DNA from: Tranquillimonas alkanivorans
GTDB lineage: Bacteria > Pseudomonadota > Alphaproteobacteria > Rhodobacterales > Rhodobacteraceae
Length of the DNA: 64,000 bases
NCBI RefSeq assembly: GCF_900115595.1
Contig: NZ_FOXA01000003.1
Coordinates: 62,001 to 126,000, forward strand
Direction: 5' to 3'
How positions within the stretch are numbered: the stretch's first letter is position 1; each line of letters starts with the position of its first letter. The notes under the pieces were generated by a model. It worked only from the letters and a program-made list of their open reading frames with translations, ran no database searches and had not been told where the DNA came from. Both the position numbers and the translations under genes were made by a program. Of this stretch, positions 54,848-64,000 are shown piece by piece.

Positions 54848-56398
54848 TCAGCCGCGTGCGCGCTTTGATTTCACGACCGTCTCGGCCTCCAGCACCGAGC
54901 CCAGCGCCTTGAAACGGGACTGCGCCACCTCGCCGAACAGGTCGCTCGCTTCCGGCGTCAGCAACAGTTCCAGCTTCTTCAGCTTGGGATACCACCGCAA
55001 CTCGCCCAGCGATCCGGGGGTCGAGGCCGAGAACATCGCGCCGAACCGCATGGCGCGGCCCAGCACCTCGGCGCGTTTCAGGTCCTCGGGGGCCAGGATC
55101 GAGATCACGTCGCCCAGCCGCGTACCCGATCGGCTGTTCTTGTAGCGGTGTAGCAGTGACAGGCCCAGGAACACCCGTTCCTTGTGGGTCAGCCCGCCCA
55201 GGTTGGCGCGCGTGGCGTTGTCGAAGCAGGCCTCGTGCCGGTAATCAGGGTGCGCGCGCCAGCTCACGTCGTGCAGCAGGCAGGCGGCGCGGACCATGCG
55301 CTGCCACTTGAACGGCTCGCCCTTGAACAGCGGGAACACGAAGTCGTAAAGCGCGCGGCCGAAGCCGGGCAGGCGCGCGTCCTTCTTCTCGGCGAAGCGA
55401 CAGGATTCGATCAGCGGGTCGCGGTCGCGCAGGTGCTGGGGCATCTGTTCGTAAAGCAGCCCCTCGCGGATGCCGTAGCTCGACACCGCGATCTCCTTGG
55501 GCTTGAATTTGCGCACCAGCGCCTTGAGCACCTGGCTGGCCAGCGGCACCAGTGACATCCGCGCCTCGCCGATCCCGGTCTTGGACCGCAGCTCCGACAC
55601 CTCGTGCTCGCCGATCCATTTGACCGTGTCCATCACCGCCGAGGGCGACATGCGGTATTCGTGCAGGACGTGCAGCGGATAGCCACGCCGCTCCATGTCC
55701 AGCCGGGCGATGGCCCGCCACGACCCGCCGACCAGGAACAGGCGTTTGTGGTCGGTCCCCATCTCCTCGACCAGCCCGTCCATGACGCGGGCGATCTCGG
55801 CCTTCAGCCCCTTCTTGCCGCCCGGCACGCCCTGGAGCCGCAGGGGGCCGAGTGGCGAGGTCTGGCGGGGACCCACGGCGCCGTCGCCGATCTGCGCAAG
55901 CTCCATGGACGAACCGCCGATGTCGCAGACCAGTCCCCGCGCACCCGGCCAGCCCAGAAGCACGCCCTGCGCCGACAGCCGGGCCTCCTCGCGCCCATCG
56001 ATGACCCAAAGCTTCAGGCCTGTCTGGCGCTCGACCTCCTCGACGAAGGCTGGGCCGTCCTCGGCCTCGCGCACGGCGGCGGTGGCCACGACGGTCAGGG
56101 GCGTGGCTCCCATCCCCTCGGCCAGCCGGGCAAAGCGCTTGAGCGCCGCCATGGCGCGCACGCGCCCCTCGGGGTGCAGGCGGCCGGTTTCGTTGAACCC
56201 GCCGCCGAGCCCGGCCATGACCTTTTCGTTGAAGAAATAGGCGGGTGAGCGGGCCGCGCCGTCGAAGACGACGAGACGGACCGAGTTCGACCCCACGTCC
56301 ACGACGCCGACGCGGCTGAGCGCGCGGGCGGACGGGTCGTCGAACAGCGGGCGTCCGAAGATGCCCCAGTCCTCCTTGGCAGGCGTCGCGTCGTCCAT
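54848..56398 (-). CDS. ppx: Exopolyphosphatase (Ppx/GppA family)
   Basis: 516 residues. The actin-like ATPase fold shows VGVVDVGSNSVRLVVFD near the N-terminus and VCDIGGSSMELAQI as the second phosphate loop. The C-terminal half has an HD-like region (AACLLHDVSWRAHPDYRHEACF) as in longer Ppx proteins. It degrades polyphosphate, or possibly pppGpp. It is downstream of ppk on the same strand (51 bp), forming a polyphosphate synthesis/degradation pair. Confidence 0.94.
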   Translation of the reverse strand: MDDATPAKEDWGIFGRPLFDDPSARALSRVGVVDVGSNSVRLVVFDGAARSPAYFFNEKVMAGLGGGFNETGRLHPEGRVRAMAALKRFARLAEGMGATPLTVVATAAVREAEDGPAFVEEVERQTGLKLWVIDGREEARLSAQGVLLGWPGARGLVCDIGGSSMELAQIGDGAVGPRQTSPLGPLRLQGVPGGKKGLKAEIARVMDGLVEEMGTDHKRLFLVGGSWRAIARLDMERRGYPLHVLHEYRMSPSAVMDTVKWIGEHEVSELRSKTGIGEARMSLVPLASQVLKALVRKFKPKEIAVSSYGIREGLLYEQMPQHLRDRDPLIESCRFAEKKDARLPGFGRALYDFVFPLFKGEPFKWQRMVRAACLLHDVSWRAHPDYRHEACFDNATRANLGGLTHKERVFLGLSLLHRYKNSRSGTRLGDVISILAPEDLKRAEVLGRAMRFGAMFSASTPGSLGELRWYPKLKKLELLLTPEASDLFGEVAQSRFKALGSVLEAETVVKSKRARG

Positions 56399-56449
56399 GC
56401 GGTCCCCCTCGAAGCTGCGGGGCGGACCTTAGCCGCCCGTGCCCTCAGG

Positions 56450-58657
56450 TCAATCTCTGGCGTGCGCCAGTTGCGGGACGTCACCGGCCCCCGCCGTGCC
56501 CCGGCCCGAAAGCGAGGGGTTCTCCATGAAGAAGCGGTGGCAGTTGAAGGCATAGCCGGTCTCGTCGGGCGGGTAACGCGTGAAGGTGCCGTCGGGGTTC
56601 AGCACCCAGCTTTGCGCCGTGTCCGCCATGTTGGCGGCCATCACCTGGCTGACGATCTGCGCCTTCACGGTGGGGTTGTTGCACTCGACCAGCGTTTCCA
56701 CCCGGCGGTTCAGGTTTCGCCCCATCCAGTCCGCCGACGACACGAACACCCGCGCCTGGGTCGAGGGCAGGTCCGCGCCATTGCCGAAGCAGACGATGCG
56801 CGAATGTTCCAGGAACCGGCCGACGATGGACTTCACGCGGATGTTCTCGCTCAGGCCGGTCACGCCGGGGCGCAGGCAGCAGATGCCGCGCACCACCAGG
56901 CTGATCTTCACCCCGCGGCGCGAGGCATCGTAAAGCGCGTCGATCACGTCGGACTCGGTCAGCGCGTTCATTTTGGCCCAGATCGCCGCCGGCTTGCCCG
57001 CGTCCGCGTTCGCCGCCTCGGCCGCGATCAGGTCCAGAAGATGCGACTTCAGGTTCAGCGGTGATATCGCCATGTTCTCCAGCCGTTCGGGCTGCGCGTA
57101 GCCCGAGAGATAGTTGAACACCCGCGTCGCGTCGCGCCCCAGCGCGGCATCGCAGGTGAACAGGCTGAGGTCGGTGTAGATGCGCGCGGTGATCGGGTGA
57201 TAATTGCCGGTCCCAAAATGGGTATAGGTCACCAGCTCGCGGCCCTCGCGGCGGACGACCGAGCTGACCTTGGCGTGGGTCTTGTAGCTCATGAAGCCAT
57301 AGACGACATGCGCCCCCGCCCGCTCCAGCTTGCGCGACTGGCGGATGTTGGCGGCCTCGTCGAACCGGGCCTTCAACTCGACCAGCGCGGTGACCGACTT
57401 GCCGGCCTCCGCCGCCTCGCACAGGGCGTCGACGATGGGCGACTGCTTCGATGTGCGATAGAGCGTCTGCTTGATCGCCAGCACGTTCGGGTCGGCGGCG
57501 GCCTGGTTGAGGAAGCGCACCACCATGTCGAACGTCTCGTACGGGTGGTGCAGCAGCATGTCCTTCTGCTTGATCGCGCCGAACATGTCGCCGTCATGGT
57601 CCTGCACCCGCTCGGGCACGCGGGGGGTGAAGGACGGCCACAGCAGGTCGGGCCGGGTGTCGAGCACCAGTTCCTTCAGGTCGGCGATGCCCAGCAGCCC
57701 GTCGATCTCGACGACCTCATCCTCGTTTGCGTGCAGCTCGTCCATGATCAGCTTGCGCAGGCCGGCAGGCGCGCCCGAGGTGATCTTGAGCCGCACGACC
57801 TCGCCCCGCCGCCGCCGCTTCAGCGCGACCTCGAACTCGCGCACCAGGTCCTCGGCCTCTTCCTCAACCTCGATGTCGCTGTCGCGCAGGACGCGGAAGG
57901 CGCAGTTGCCCAGTTCGGCGTAGCCCGGAAACAGCCGGTCGAGATGCATCAGCAGCAGGTCCTCGAGCGGAAGGTACCGCATCTGCCCCTCGGGGGCGGG
58001 CAAGCGCACGAAGCGGTCGGTCTGCTGCGGGATAGGCAGCAGCGCGCGCAGCTTGCGCTTGTCCGTCCGCCGTTCGAGCTGAAGCGCCAGGGAGAAGCCG
58101 GTGTTGGGGATGAACGGGAACGGGTGCGCCGGGTCGATGGCCATCGGCGTCAGGATCGGGAAGACCTGCGCCAGGAAGACGTCTTCCAGATACGCGCGGT
58201 CCTCGGCGCTCAGGTCGTCGCGGCCTAGCACGTGAATGCCCTCGTCGCGCATCAGCGCGATCAGCGTCTCGAACACGTGCTGCTGGCGGCCCATCAGCTC
58301 GCGCGCGTCGCGGTTGATCAGCTTGAGCTGCTCGGCCGGGGTCAGCCCGTCGGCGGCGGGCGTGGTGTTGCCCGCCTGCGCCAGCTCGCGCAGGCCCGCC
58401 ACGCGCACGGTGTAAAACTCGTCGAGGTTGGTGGCCGAGATCGACAGGAAGCGCAGCCGCTCGAGCAGCGGCACCTTCGGGTTCTCGGCCTCTTCCAGCA
58501 CGCGCCAGTTGAAGGCCAGCCAGCTGAGCTCGCGATTGATGAAGCGCGCCGGGCCCTCGACGTCGCGCTCTTCGGGCGCGGGCAGGGGAGCGTGCAGGAA
58601 GTCCGACGGGACGGGCCGGACCTCGGCGGGCTTCAGAGCGGCGTCATGCTCGGTCAT
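56450..58657 (-). CDS. ppk: Polyphosphate kinase 1
   Basis: 735 residues. N-terminal [46 protein letters not shown] is the PPK1 signature. The catalytic PLD-like half has the autophosphorylated His in [10 protein letters not shown] and a second His in the C-terminal repeat region. It polymerises ATP gamma-phosphate into polyphosphate. The start overlaps the hdaA stop by four bases; ppx follows. The C-terminal tail ([17 protein letters not shown]) is non-conserved. Confidence 0.95.
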   Translation of the reverse strand: MTEHDAALKPAEVRPVPSDFLHAPLPAPEERDVEGPARFINRELSWLAFNWRVLEEAENPKVPLLERLRFLSISATNLDEFYTVRVAGLRELAQAGNTTPAADGLTPAEQLKLINRDARELMGRQQHVFETLIALMRDEGIHVLGRDDLSAEDRAYLEDVFLAQVFPILTPMAIDPAHPFPFIPNTGFSLALQLERRTDKRKLRALLPIPQQTDRFVRLPAPEGQMRYLPLEDLLLMHLDRLFPGYAELGNCAFRVLRDSDIEVEEEAEDLVREFEVALKRRRRGEVVRLKITSGAPAGLRKLIMDELHANEDEVVEIDGLLGIADLKELVLDTRPDLLWPSFTPRVPERVQDHDGDMFGAIKQKDMLLHHPYETFDMVVRFLNQAAADPNVLAIKQTLYRTSKQSPIVDALCEAAEAGKSVTALVELKARFDEAANIRQSRKLERAGAHVVYGFMSYKTHAKVSSVVRREGRELVTYTHFGTGNYHPITARIYTDLSLFTCDAALGRDATRVFNYLSGYAQPERLENMAISPLNLKSHLLDLIAAEAANADAGKPAAIWAKMNALTESDVIDALYDASRRGVKISLVVRGICCLRPGVTGLSENIRVKSIVGRFLEHSRIVCFGNGADLPSTQARVFVSSADWMGRNLNRRVETLVECNNPTVKAQIVSQVMAANMADTAQSWVLNPDGTFTRYPPDETGYAFNCHRFFMENPSLSGRGTAGAGDVPQLAHARD

Positions 58658-59337
58658 GTCTCCTCCGGAGTGATCTCGGCCAGAACCTCGCGTGCCAGTG
58701 GCACACGAACTTCACGCTTTTCTGACAGCGCCCGCGCGTCCAGCCGTTCGACCACCCGCCGCGCGGTGTCGAAGTCGCGGTCGATGCGCGGCACGAGATA
58801 GTGGATCAGCTCGGCCTCGACCGTCAGCTGCCGGTCGGCGAGCCGCTTGAACAGGATCGCAGCCAGCAACGCGTCGTCGGGCGGCTCGATCCGGACGGCG
58901 GGGGTGCCCTGCATGCGGCTGGTCAGGTCCGCCAACGCCAGCGGCCAGCGGCCCGGCGCCTCGGCCCCCGTCAGAAGCAGCGTGTGCCCGTTGGCCAGCA
59001 CCAGGTTGTGCAGGTGGAACAGTGCCCGCTCGCGCACCTTGTCGCCGGCGATCGCCGGCACGTCCTCGACCGCCAGGTCGCCCTCGGCCAGCGCGGGCAC
59101 CAGGTCCTCGCTCAGCTCCGCCGCCGACACGATCCGCCCGCCGCTCTCGGCCGCCCAGACGTGGACGAGGTGCGTCTTGCCCGCCCCGCGCGGCCCGGTG
59201 AGGGCCAACTTGCCGGCGGGCCAGCCGCGCCAGTCCTCGATCATCGCCACTGCCCAGGCATTGGCGGGCGACACGAAGAAGTCATCGCGGCCCAGCGCTT
59301 CGCGGACGGGCAGGCGGAAGGTCAGCTGACGGCTCAT
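58654..59337 (-). CDS. hdaA: DnaA-related regulatory ATPase HdaA
   Basis: 227 residues. Near the N-terminus RQLTFRLP resembles a clamp-binding motif, followed by Walker [11 protein letters not shown] and DnaA-like domain III helices ([29 protein letters not shown]). The DNA-binding domain IV of DnaA is absent. HdaA with the beta-clamp triggers ATP hydrolysis on DnaA, limiting replication initiation. It sits between perM and ppk, one base after the perM stop. Confidence 0.9.
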   Translation of the reverse strand: MSRQLTFRLPVREALGRDDFFVSPANAWAVAMIEDWRGWPAGKLALTGPRGAGKTHLVHVWAAESGGRIVSAAELSEDLVPALAEGDLAVEDVPAIAGDKVRERALFHLHNLVLANGHTLLLTGAEAPGRWPLALADLTSRMQGTPAVRIEPPDDALLAAILFKRLADRQLTVEAELIHYLVPRIDRDFDTARRVVERLDARALSEKREVRVPLAREVLAEITPEET

Positions 59338-59338
59338 C

Positions 59339-60406
59339 TCAGCCCTCCTCGTCGGTGTCGAGCCCGCGATAGAGCCGGCTGTCGCGATAGCGTTCGGCGG
59401 CGAAACGGGCCAGCACGCCCAGCGCCGCGGCTACCGGAACCGCGACCAGCAGACCGACGAAGCCGAACAGCGCTCCGAAGGCGGCCAGCGCGAAGAGCAG
59501 CCAGACCGGGTGAAGGCCCACTGACCCGCCCACCAGCTTCGGCGTCAGGATGTTGCCCTCGACGAACTGGCCGGACTGGAAGATCGCCCAGACCGCGACG
59601 ATCCACAGCCAGTCGCCCCAGAACTGGAACAGCGCCAGCCCGATGGACATCACCCCGCCCACCAGCGCGCCGACATACGGGATGAACGTCAGGAACCCTG
59701 CGATCGCCCCGATCACCAGTCCGAACTGCAACCCTACCGCCATCAGCGCGAAGGCGTAGTAGAGCCCCAGGATCAGGCAGACGAGTCCCTGTCCCCGGAT
59801 GAACGAGGCGAGCGTGTTGTCGATTTCGCGCGCGAGCCGGCGGATGGTCGGCGCGTGGTCGCGCGGCAGCATCGCGTCGACCCGCGCCACCATGTGATCC
59901 CAGTCGAGCAGAAGGTAGAACGCCACCACCGGCACGATCACGAACAGCAAGAGGACGTTGAAGATCCCCGAAACCGAGGCCAGCAGCGTGTTCAGGAACT
60001 CACCGCCGCGCGCCTGCACCGTCTCGCCCAGCCGCAACAGCGACTGGCGGATCGTCGAGTCGGGCTCGACGAGGTCGGGGAACCGCTCGGTCAGGAAGGC
60101 CTGCAGGTTCTGCACCAAGTGCGGCAGCATCTCGATCAGCGCCGCCGCCTGGTTGACCAGCGTCGGCACCACCAGCAGCGCGAGCAACACGAAGATCAGC
60201 AAGGCGAAGAACGTGATCACAGTCGTCGCCAGCGCCCGCGACAGGCCCAGCCGCTCCAGCCGGTCGGCGATCGGGTCGAGGATGTACGCGATCGCCCCGC
60301 CCAGCAGGAACGGCATGATGACGTCGCCCAGCCACCACAGCAGGAACAGGAAGACCGCCGCAGCGATCCCCCAGTATTTCACCTGATCCCTTACGGGAAG
60401 CGCCAT
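59339..60406 (-). CDS. AI-2E/PerM-family membrane protein
   Basis: 355 residues with about eight membrane helices. Family features: YILDPIADRLERLGLSRALAT at the N-terminus and the C-terminal FIPYVGALVGGVMSIGLALFQF...EGNILTPKLVGGSVGLHPVWLLFALAAFGALFGFVGLLVAVPVAA. Some members export AI-2, others move Na+/H+; the role here is unknown. First gene of the minus-strand unit perM-hdaA-ppk-ppx. Confidence 0.92.
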   Translation of the reverse strand: MALPVRDQVKYWGIAAAVFLFLLWWLGDVIMPFLLGGAIAYILDPIADRLERLGLSRALATTVITFFALLIFVLLALLVVPTLVNQAAALIEMLPHLVQNLQAFLTERFPDLVEPDSTIRQSLLRLGETVQARGGEFLNTLLASVSGIFNVLLLFVIVPVVAFYLLLDWDHMVARVDAMLPRDHAPTIRRLAREIDNTLASFIRGQGLVCLILGLYYAFALMAVGLQFGLVIGAIAGFLTFIPYVGALVGGVMSIGLALFQFWGDWLWIVAVWAIFQSGQFVEGNILTPKLVGGSVGLHPVWLLFALAAFGALFGFVGLLVAVPVAAALGVLARFAAERYRDSRLYRGLDTDEEG

Positions 60407-60538
60407 GCGTCGCGAGCCTCTTGTTCAGCTTCCGGTTTCGCCCATCGGCCCCCGCCGCGCAAGGGTGCGCCGCTTGTGCGGGCAGGGGGGATGCCTTAGA
60501 CGGGGCCGGATACGACCCGGAAAGAGGTTTTCGCCCAG

Positions 60539-61873
60539 ATGCGCCTGACCCGCTACTTCCTGCCCGTCCTCAAAGAGACTCCGTCCGAGGCCCAGATCGT
60601 CAGCCACCGCCTGATGCTGCGCGCGGGGATGATCAAGCAGGCGTCGGCGGGCATCTATTCCTGGCTGCCGCTCGGCTACAAGGTGCTCCGCAACGTCGAG
60701 CGCATCGTGCACGAGGAACAGCAGCGCGCGGGCCATATCCCGATGCTGATGCCCACGCTGCAATCGGCCGACCTGTGGCGCGAATCCGGCCGCTACGACG
60801 CCTATGGCCCCGAAATGCTGCGCATCCGCGACCGGCACGAGCGTGATCTGCTCTACGGTCCCACGAACGAAGAGATGATCACCGACATCTTCCGCAGCCA
60901 CGTCAGCAGCTACCGCGACCTGCCGATGACGCTCTACCACATCCAGTGGAAGTTCCGGGACGAAATCCGCCCCCGCTTCGGCGTCATGCGCGGGCGCGAG
61001 TTCCTGATGAAGGACGGCTACAATTTCGACGTGGATTACGAAAGCGCCATCCACGCCTACAACCGCCACATGGTCAGCTACCTGCGCACTTACGAGCGCA
61101 TGGGCCTGCAGGCGATCCCGATGCGCGCCGACAGCGGCCCCATCGGCGGCGACGACACGCACGAGTTCCTGGTCCTCGCCGATACCGGCGAGAGCGAGGT
61201 GTTCTACGATGCCGCCATCACTGACCTGAAGTTCGGTGACCGCAAGGTCGATTACGACAACCGGGACGAATGCGCCGAGATCGTGAAGGAGTGGACGACC
61301 CCCTACGCCCGCACCGACGAGACGCATGACGAGGCGATCTTCAACCAGGTGCCCGAAGAGCGCCGCCGCACCTCGCGCGGGATCGAGGTCGGCCAGATCT
61401 TCTATTTCGGCACCAAGTATTCCGAGCCGATGGGCGCGACCGTCGTCAACCGCGAGGGCCAGCACGTGCCCGTCCACATGGGCTCGCACGGTATCGGCGT
61501 CTCGCGCCTTCTGGGCGCGATCATCGAGGCCAGCCACGACGACAACGGCATCATCTGGCCCGAGGGCGTGACGCCGTTCCACTGCGGCATCGTCAACCTC
61601 AAGCAGGGCGACGCCGAGGCCGACCGCGCCTGCGAACAGCTCTACGACGCGCTGACCGCCAAGGGGCTCGAGCCGCTTTACGACGACCGCGAGGAGCGGG
61701 CAGGGGCCAAGTTCGCCACGATGGACCTGATCGGTCTGCCGTGGCGGATCACCGTCGGTCCGCGCGGGCTGAAGAACGGCGTGGTGGAACTGACCAGCCG
61801 CAAGACCGGCGAGAGCGAAGAGCTTTCGCCAGAGGTTGCCGTCGCCCGCGTGGCGGAAATCTACGGCAAGTAA
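60539..61873 (+). CDS. proS: Prolyl-tRNA synthetase (short alphaproteobacterial form)
   Basis: 444 residues, class II synthetase without the large editing insertion of the E. coli type. Motif 1 lies around [24 protein letters not shown], motif 2 in the [25 protein letters not shown] segment, and motif 3 is [15 protein letters not shown] ([11 protein letters not shown]) is a ProS signature. The anticodon-binding domain is C-terminal (about 345-444). A perfect hairpin just after the stop terminates it and overlaps the converging gene's last codons. Confidence 0.96.
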   Translation: MRLTRYFLPVLKETPSEAQIVSHRLMLRAGMIKQASAGIYSWLPLGYKVLRNVERIVHEEQQRAGHIPMLMPTLQSADLWRESGRYDAYGPEMLRIRDRHERDLLYGPTNEEMITDIFRSHVSSYRDLPMTLYHIQWKFRDEIRPRFGVMRGREFLMKDGYNFDVDYESAIHAYNRHMVSYLRTYERMGLQAIPMRADSGPIGGDDTHEFLVLADTGESEVFYDAAITDLKFGDRKVDYDNRDECAEIVKEWTTPYARTDETHDEAIFNQVPEERRRTSRGIEVGQIFYFGTKYSEPMGATVVNREGQHVPVHMGSHGIGVSRLLGAIIEASHDDNGIIWPEGVTPFHCGIVNLKQGDAEADRACEQLYDALTAKGLEPLYDDREERAGAKFATMDLIGLPWRITVGPRGLKNGVVELTSRKTGESEELSPEVAVARVAEIYGK

Positions 61874-61880
61874 CGCCCCT

Positions 61881-61905
61881 GGCGCTGGCTCACGAAGCCA
61901 GCGCC
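61881..61905. terminator. Terminator of proS overlapping the end of the DUF5872 gene
   Basis: GGCGCTGGCT (61881-61890) pairs perfectly with AGCCAGCGCC (61896-61905) around CACGA. It starts eight bases after the proS stop and contains the stop codon and last codons of the converging gene. Confidence 0.75.
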
Positions 61906-62531
61906 TGCACCAGGTCCGACTTGCTCATTTGCGACCGGCCCTCGACGTCCTTGTCTTGGGCCATGTCGTAAAGCTCCTGCTTCGACATCTCCTCGAGCGC
62001 GGCGCGCGATCCCTTGCCGCGCCCGTTCCTGTCGGTGGCCTTGTCGATCTCGCGCAGCAGCTTGTCCTTCGACATCTTCGACCGCCCCTCGATGCCAAGA
62101 TCGGCGGCCCGCTCGTCCAGCATCTTCTTGGTTGGACCGTTCTTCTTGATCTGCGCGACCTTCTCCTGAACGTCCTTCGGCTGGTTCACGAACTGTTTGT
62201 CCGCGGCCTTCTTCTTCTGGGTCGAGCGGGCATATTCCTCCTCGGTCAGCAGCATCCGCACCTTCTTGGGCAGATATCGCTCGCCGGTCTCGCCGCTCTG
62301 GCCGCCGGACTTGGTGCCCCACTCCTCCTCGGTCCACTTGTGCAGGTCGGTGTTCTTCTGCTTCGCGCCGCCGCTGTCGTCGTAGCCGCCGCCGCGTTTC
62401 TTGTATTCCTGCACCGCCATCTGGGCCTTGCGCGCCGACCACTGGCCGGGGTCGCCGCCCTTGTCGCTCTCGGTAATCTCCTTCTTCACCTTCTCCCAGA
62501 GCTTCGGGTCCGTCCGTTTTGCATTCGCCAT
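61890..62531 (-). CDS. DUF5872-type protein with duplicated Rho_N/SAP-like C-terminal segments
   Basis: 213 residues, strongly charged (Lys/Glu/Asp). The N-terminal part (DPKLWEKVKKEITESDKGGDPGQWSARKAQMAVQEYKKRGGGY) is the DUF5872 pattern. The C-terminal part repeats a helical unit: LGIEGRSKMSKDKLLREI and then KDVEGRSQMSKSDLVQAL, separated by SKQELYDMAQ. These resemble the Rho N-terminal/SAP nucleic-acid-binding helices. A DNA- or RNA-associated role is inferred. The ATG at 62531 has GGGAGACACGAC upstream. Confidence 0.82.
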   Translation of the reverse strand: MANAKRTDPKLWEKVKKEITESDKGGDPGQWSARKAQMAVQEYKKRGGGYDDSGGAKQKNTDLHKWTEEEWGTKSGGQSGETGERYLPKKVRMLLTEEEYARSTQKKKAADKQFVNQPKDVQEKVAQIKKNGPTKKMLDERAADLGIEGRSKMSKDKLLREIDKATDRNGRGKGSRAALEEMSKQELYDMAQDKDVEGRSQMSKSDLVQALAS

Positions 62532-62680
62532 GTCGTGTCTCCCTTCGGGCAGACGAACACCTGGCGCGCCATCGGGTTTCCGCTGGGGCGCACCTTGTCG
62601 CACCGGCCAACTGGCCAGCGCCGCGCGCGGTTGGTATCGTGCGGGCAGGCGGCGGCAGACCGCAGGGCAGAGAGGCACGG

Positions 62681-63172
62681 ATGATCCGGACACTGGCACT
62701 GGCGGGCGGACTGGCGGGCGCGCTCGGCCTGTCGCAGTTCCCCGAGTTCTCGCAGCAATACCTCCAGCGCCTCTCCGGCGCACTGGATGAGCTGCGCGGC
62801 GTGGTCGTCGCCTTCGACACCACCGCCACCGCCGCCGGTCTGACCCGCGAAGAGGCGCTGAGCCAGGTCCGCGGCAACGCCGTCACCGACGAGCTGCGCG
62901 AGACGATGGCCACCTCGATCCGCCGCTACGAACGCCTGTCGCAGGACTACGACCGCCTCGCCCAGGCCGGCCCGCTCGAACGCCTCGCCCAGCCCTGGCG
63001 TTTCCGCGACACCACGCTCGTTCAGCGCACCGCCGACGACTTCTCGCCGGCCGTTCCCGTCACGCCCGCCGGCGTGGTCTGCGCCGGGCTCGGCTTCGCG
63101 GCGGGCTGGGGGCTGGTCGCCGGGCTTCTCTACGGCCTGCGCCGGGTGATCTTCGGGCGGCAGTTCGCTTGA
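62681..63172 (+). CDS. DUF2937-family membrane protein
   Basis: 163 residues. The N-terminus (IRTLALAGGLAGALGLSQFPEFSQQYLQRLSGALDEL) and the C-terminal hydrophobic segment (GVVCAGLGFAAGWGLVAGLLYGLRRVIFG) are the two ends of the DUF2937 pattern, with a long helical middle. Two membrane anchors with a periplasmic or cytoplasmic coiled middle are likely. The ATG at 62681 has an AGGGCAGAGAGG region upstream. Function unknown. Confidence 0.85.
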   Translation: MIRTLALAGGLAGALGLSQFPEFSQQYLQRLSGALDELRGVVVAFDTTATAAGLTREEALSQVRGNAVTDELRETMATSIRRYERLSQDYDRLAQAGPLERLAQPWRFRDTTLVQRTADDFSPAVPVTPAGVVCAGLGFAAGWGLVAGLLYGLRRVIFGRQFA

Positions 63173-63224
63173 CCCCGCGCCCCGACCCCCGCTAACTCCC
63201 CGCGCCACTCACAGGAGCGTACCC

Positions 63225-64000
63225 TTGGCCGGCACGACCGCCCCGTTTTCCCGTTTCGAATGGATGATCGCCTGGCGCTATCTCCGCGCCCGGCGCGCCG
63301 AGGGCGGGGTCAGCGTAATGACCTGGATCAGCCTGATCGGCATCACCCTCGCCGTATTCGCCCTGATCGCCACGCTCGCCGTGCGCTCGGGCTTCCGCGA
63401 GGAGTTCGTGGACACCATCCTCGGCTCCAACGCCCACGTCACCGTCTACAGCCAGACCCGCGTCAGCGAGACCGGCCAGACCACCCGCGACATCCCCAAC
63501 TATGCCGAGATGGCCGAGCGTATCCGCGCCGTCCCCGGCGTCACCCGCGCCGCCCCGCTGGTGCGCGGGCAGGTCATGGCCAACGCGCAAGGGGCCAATA
63601 CCGGCGTCGCCGTCTACGGCATCGCGCCCGAGGACCTGCAGACCATCCCCCGCGTCGCCCAGCCCGAGGAGGCGCGCGGCGACATCGCCCGCTTCCCCGA
63701 AGGCGTGGCGGTGGGTTCGGGCGTGGCGCGCGATCTCGGCGTGGGCGTCGGCGACCGCATCCGCCTGATCTCGCCCGACGGGGTGAAGACCGCCTTCGGC
63801 ACCTCGCCGCGCGTGTCGACCTACGAGATCACCTACATCTTCACCGCCGGGCGCTACGACATCGACCAGACCCGCGTCTACATGCCGTTCTCCGAGGCGC
63901 AGACCTATTTCAACAGCGAAGGCGCCGCCGACGAGATCGAGGTCTTCGTCGAGGATCCCGAGCAGATCGACCGCTACATCGGCCCGATCAGCGCCGCGGC
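63225..64000 (+). CDS. lolC: Lipoprotein-releasing ABC transporter permease LolC/E, N-terminal part
   Basis: The first 258 residues are in the window; the gene runs off the end. The start is TTG at 63225 with AGGAG seven bases upstream. FSRFEWMIAWRYLRARRAEGGVSVMTWISLIGITLAVFALIATLAVRSGFREEF is the LolC/E N-terminal membrane helix, followed by the start of the MacB-like periplasmic domain. With LolD it releases lipoproteins from the inner membrane for LolA. The lipoproteins in this window would be its clients if they are outer-membrane targeted. Confidence 0.93.
   Translation, partial: MAGTTAPFSRFEWMIAWRYLRARRAEGGVSVMTWISLIGITLAVFALIATLAVRSGFREEFVDTILGSNAHVTVYSQTRVSETGQTTRDIPNYAEMAERIRAVPGVTRAAPLVRGQVMANAQGANTGVAVYGIAPEDLQTIPRVAQPEEARGDIARFPEGVAVGSGVARDLGVGVGDRIRLISPDGVKTAFGTSPRVSTYEITYIFTAGRYDIDQTRVYMPFSEAQTYFNSEGAADEIEVFVEDPEQIDRYIGPISAA

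Overview
The window (about two-thirds G+C) looks like the chromosome of a Rhodobacterales alphaproteobacterium (Rhodobacter/Roseobacter group). The evidence is gene content and order: pccR-pccB-pccA-mcm, ppx-ppk-hdaA-perM, betICBA divergent from choXWV, minCDE, mgtE next to 5-FCL, and many GTG/TTG starts with stop/start overlaps. No tRNA, rRNA, CRISPR array or prophage was seen.

Layout. 1-6350: the end of fhs plus folD (one-carbon metabolism), a secreted DsrE-like protein and guanine deaminase. Between the last two lies a complete 2,676-bp IS1595-family element (2345-5020) with 24-bp perfect terminal inverted repeats and an 8-bp target duplication. It carries an ArsR/CmtR-like metal sensor and a short CDF-type metal transporter with an N-terminal HMA-like domain as passengers. 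6480-11307: mgtE, 5-formyl-THF cyclo-ligase, an ExoD-like protein, a universal stress protein and an alanine/glycine:cation symporter. 11482-18027: a four-carbon sugar-acid (tetronate) catabolic locus. A TRAP binding protein, denD and a GntR regulator lie on the minus strand, divergent from ltnD-otnK-otnC-otnI; both dehydrogenase routes converge on 3-oxo-tetronate and then DHAP. 18162-20109: minCDE. 20269-24838: a YmdB-like phosphoesterase, an SLC13/RCK permease, a lipoprotein, YebC and a membrane protein. 24997-28618: a stray TadG/TadE pair, a LysE exporter and an EamA transporter.

28703-37650: glycine betaine synthesis from choline or choline-O-sulfate, with choXWV (uptake) divergent from betI-betC-betB-betA, then a hemerythrin-like protein. 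A 300-bp spacer with palindromic and 17-bp tandem repeats follows. 38780-50670: the methylmalonyl-CoA pathway locus, with the short-chain acyl-CoA regulator PccR, an MFS exporter, pccB, several very small lipoprotein genes, pccA and B12-dependent methylmalonyl-CoA mutase. TTTGCAAA-type sites lie upstream of both pccR and pccB. 50816-54751: an EF-hand protein built from a duplicated three-loop unit, VOC and GNAT proteins, a TerB/DnaJ protein and a nuclease-fold protein. 54848-60406: ppx, ppk, hdaA and an AI-2E/PerM family protein. 60539-64000: proS, a DUF5872 protein, a DUF2937 protein and the start of lolC, which runs off the window.

The most noteworthy items are the cargo-bearing IS1595 element, its unusual CDF transporter, the two-entry tetronate locus with an orphan TRAP binding protein, the pcc-linked micro-lipoproteins and PccR sites, a 23-codon ORF with a good ribosome-binding site, and the duplicated EF-hand protein.
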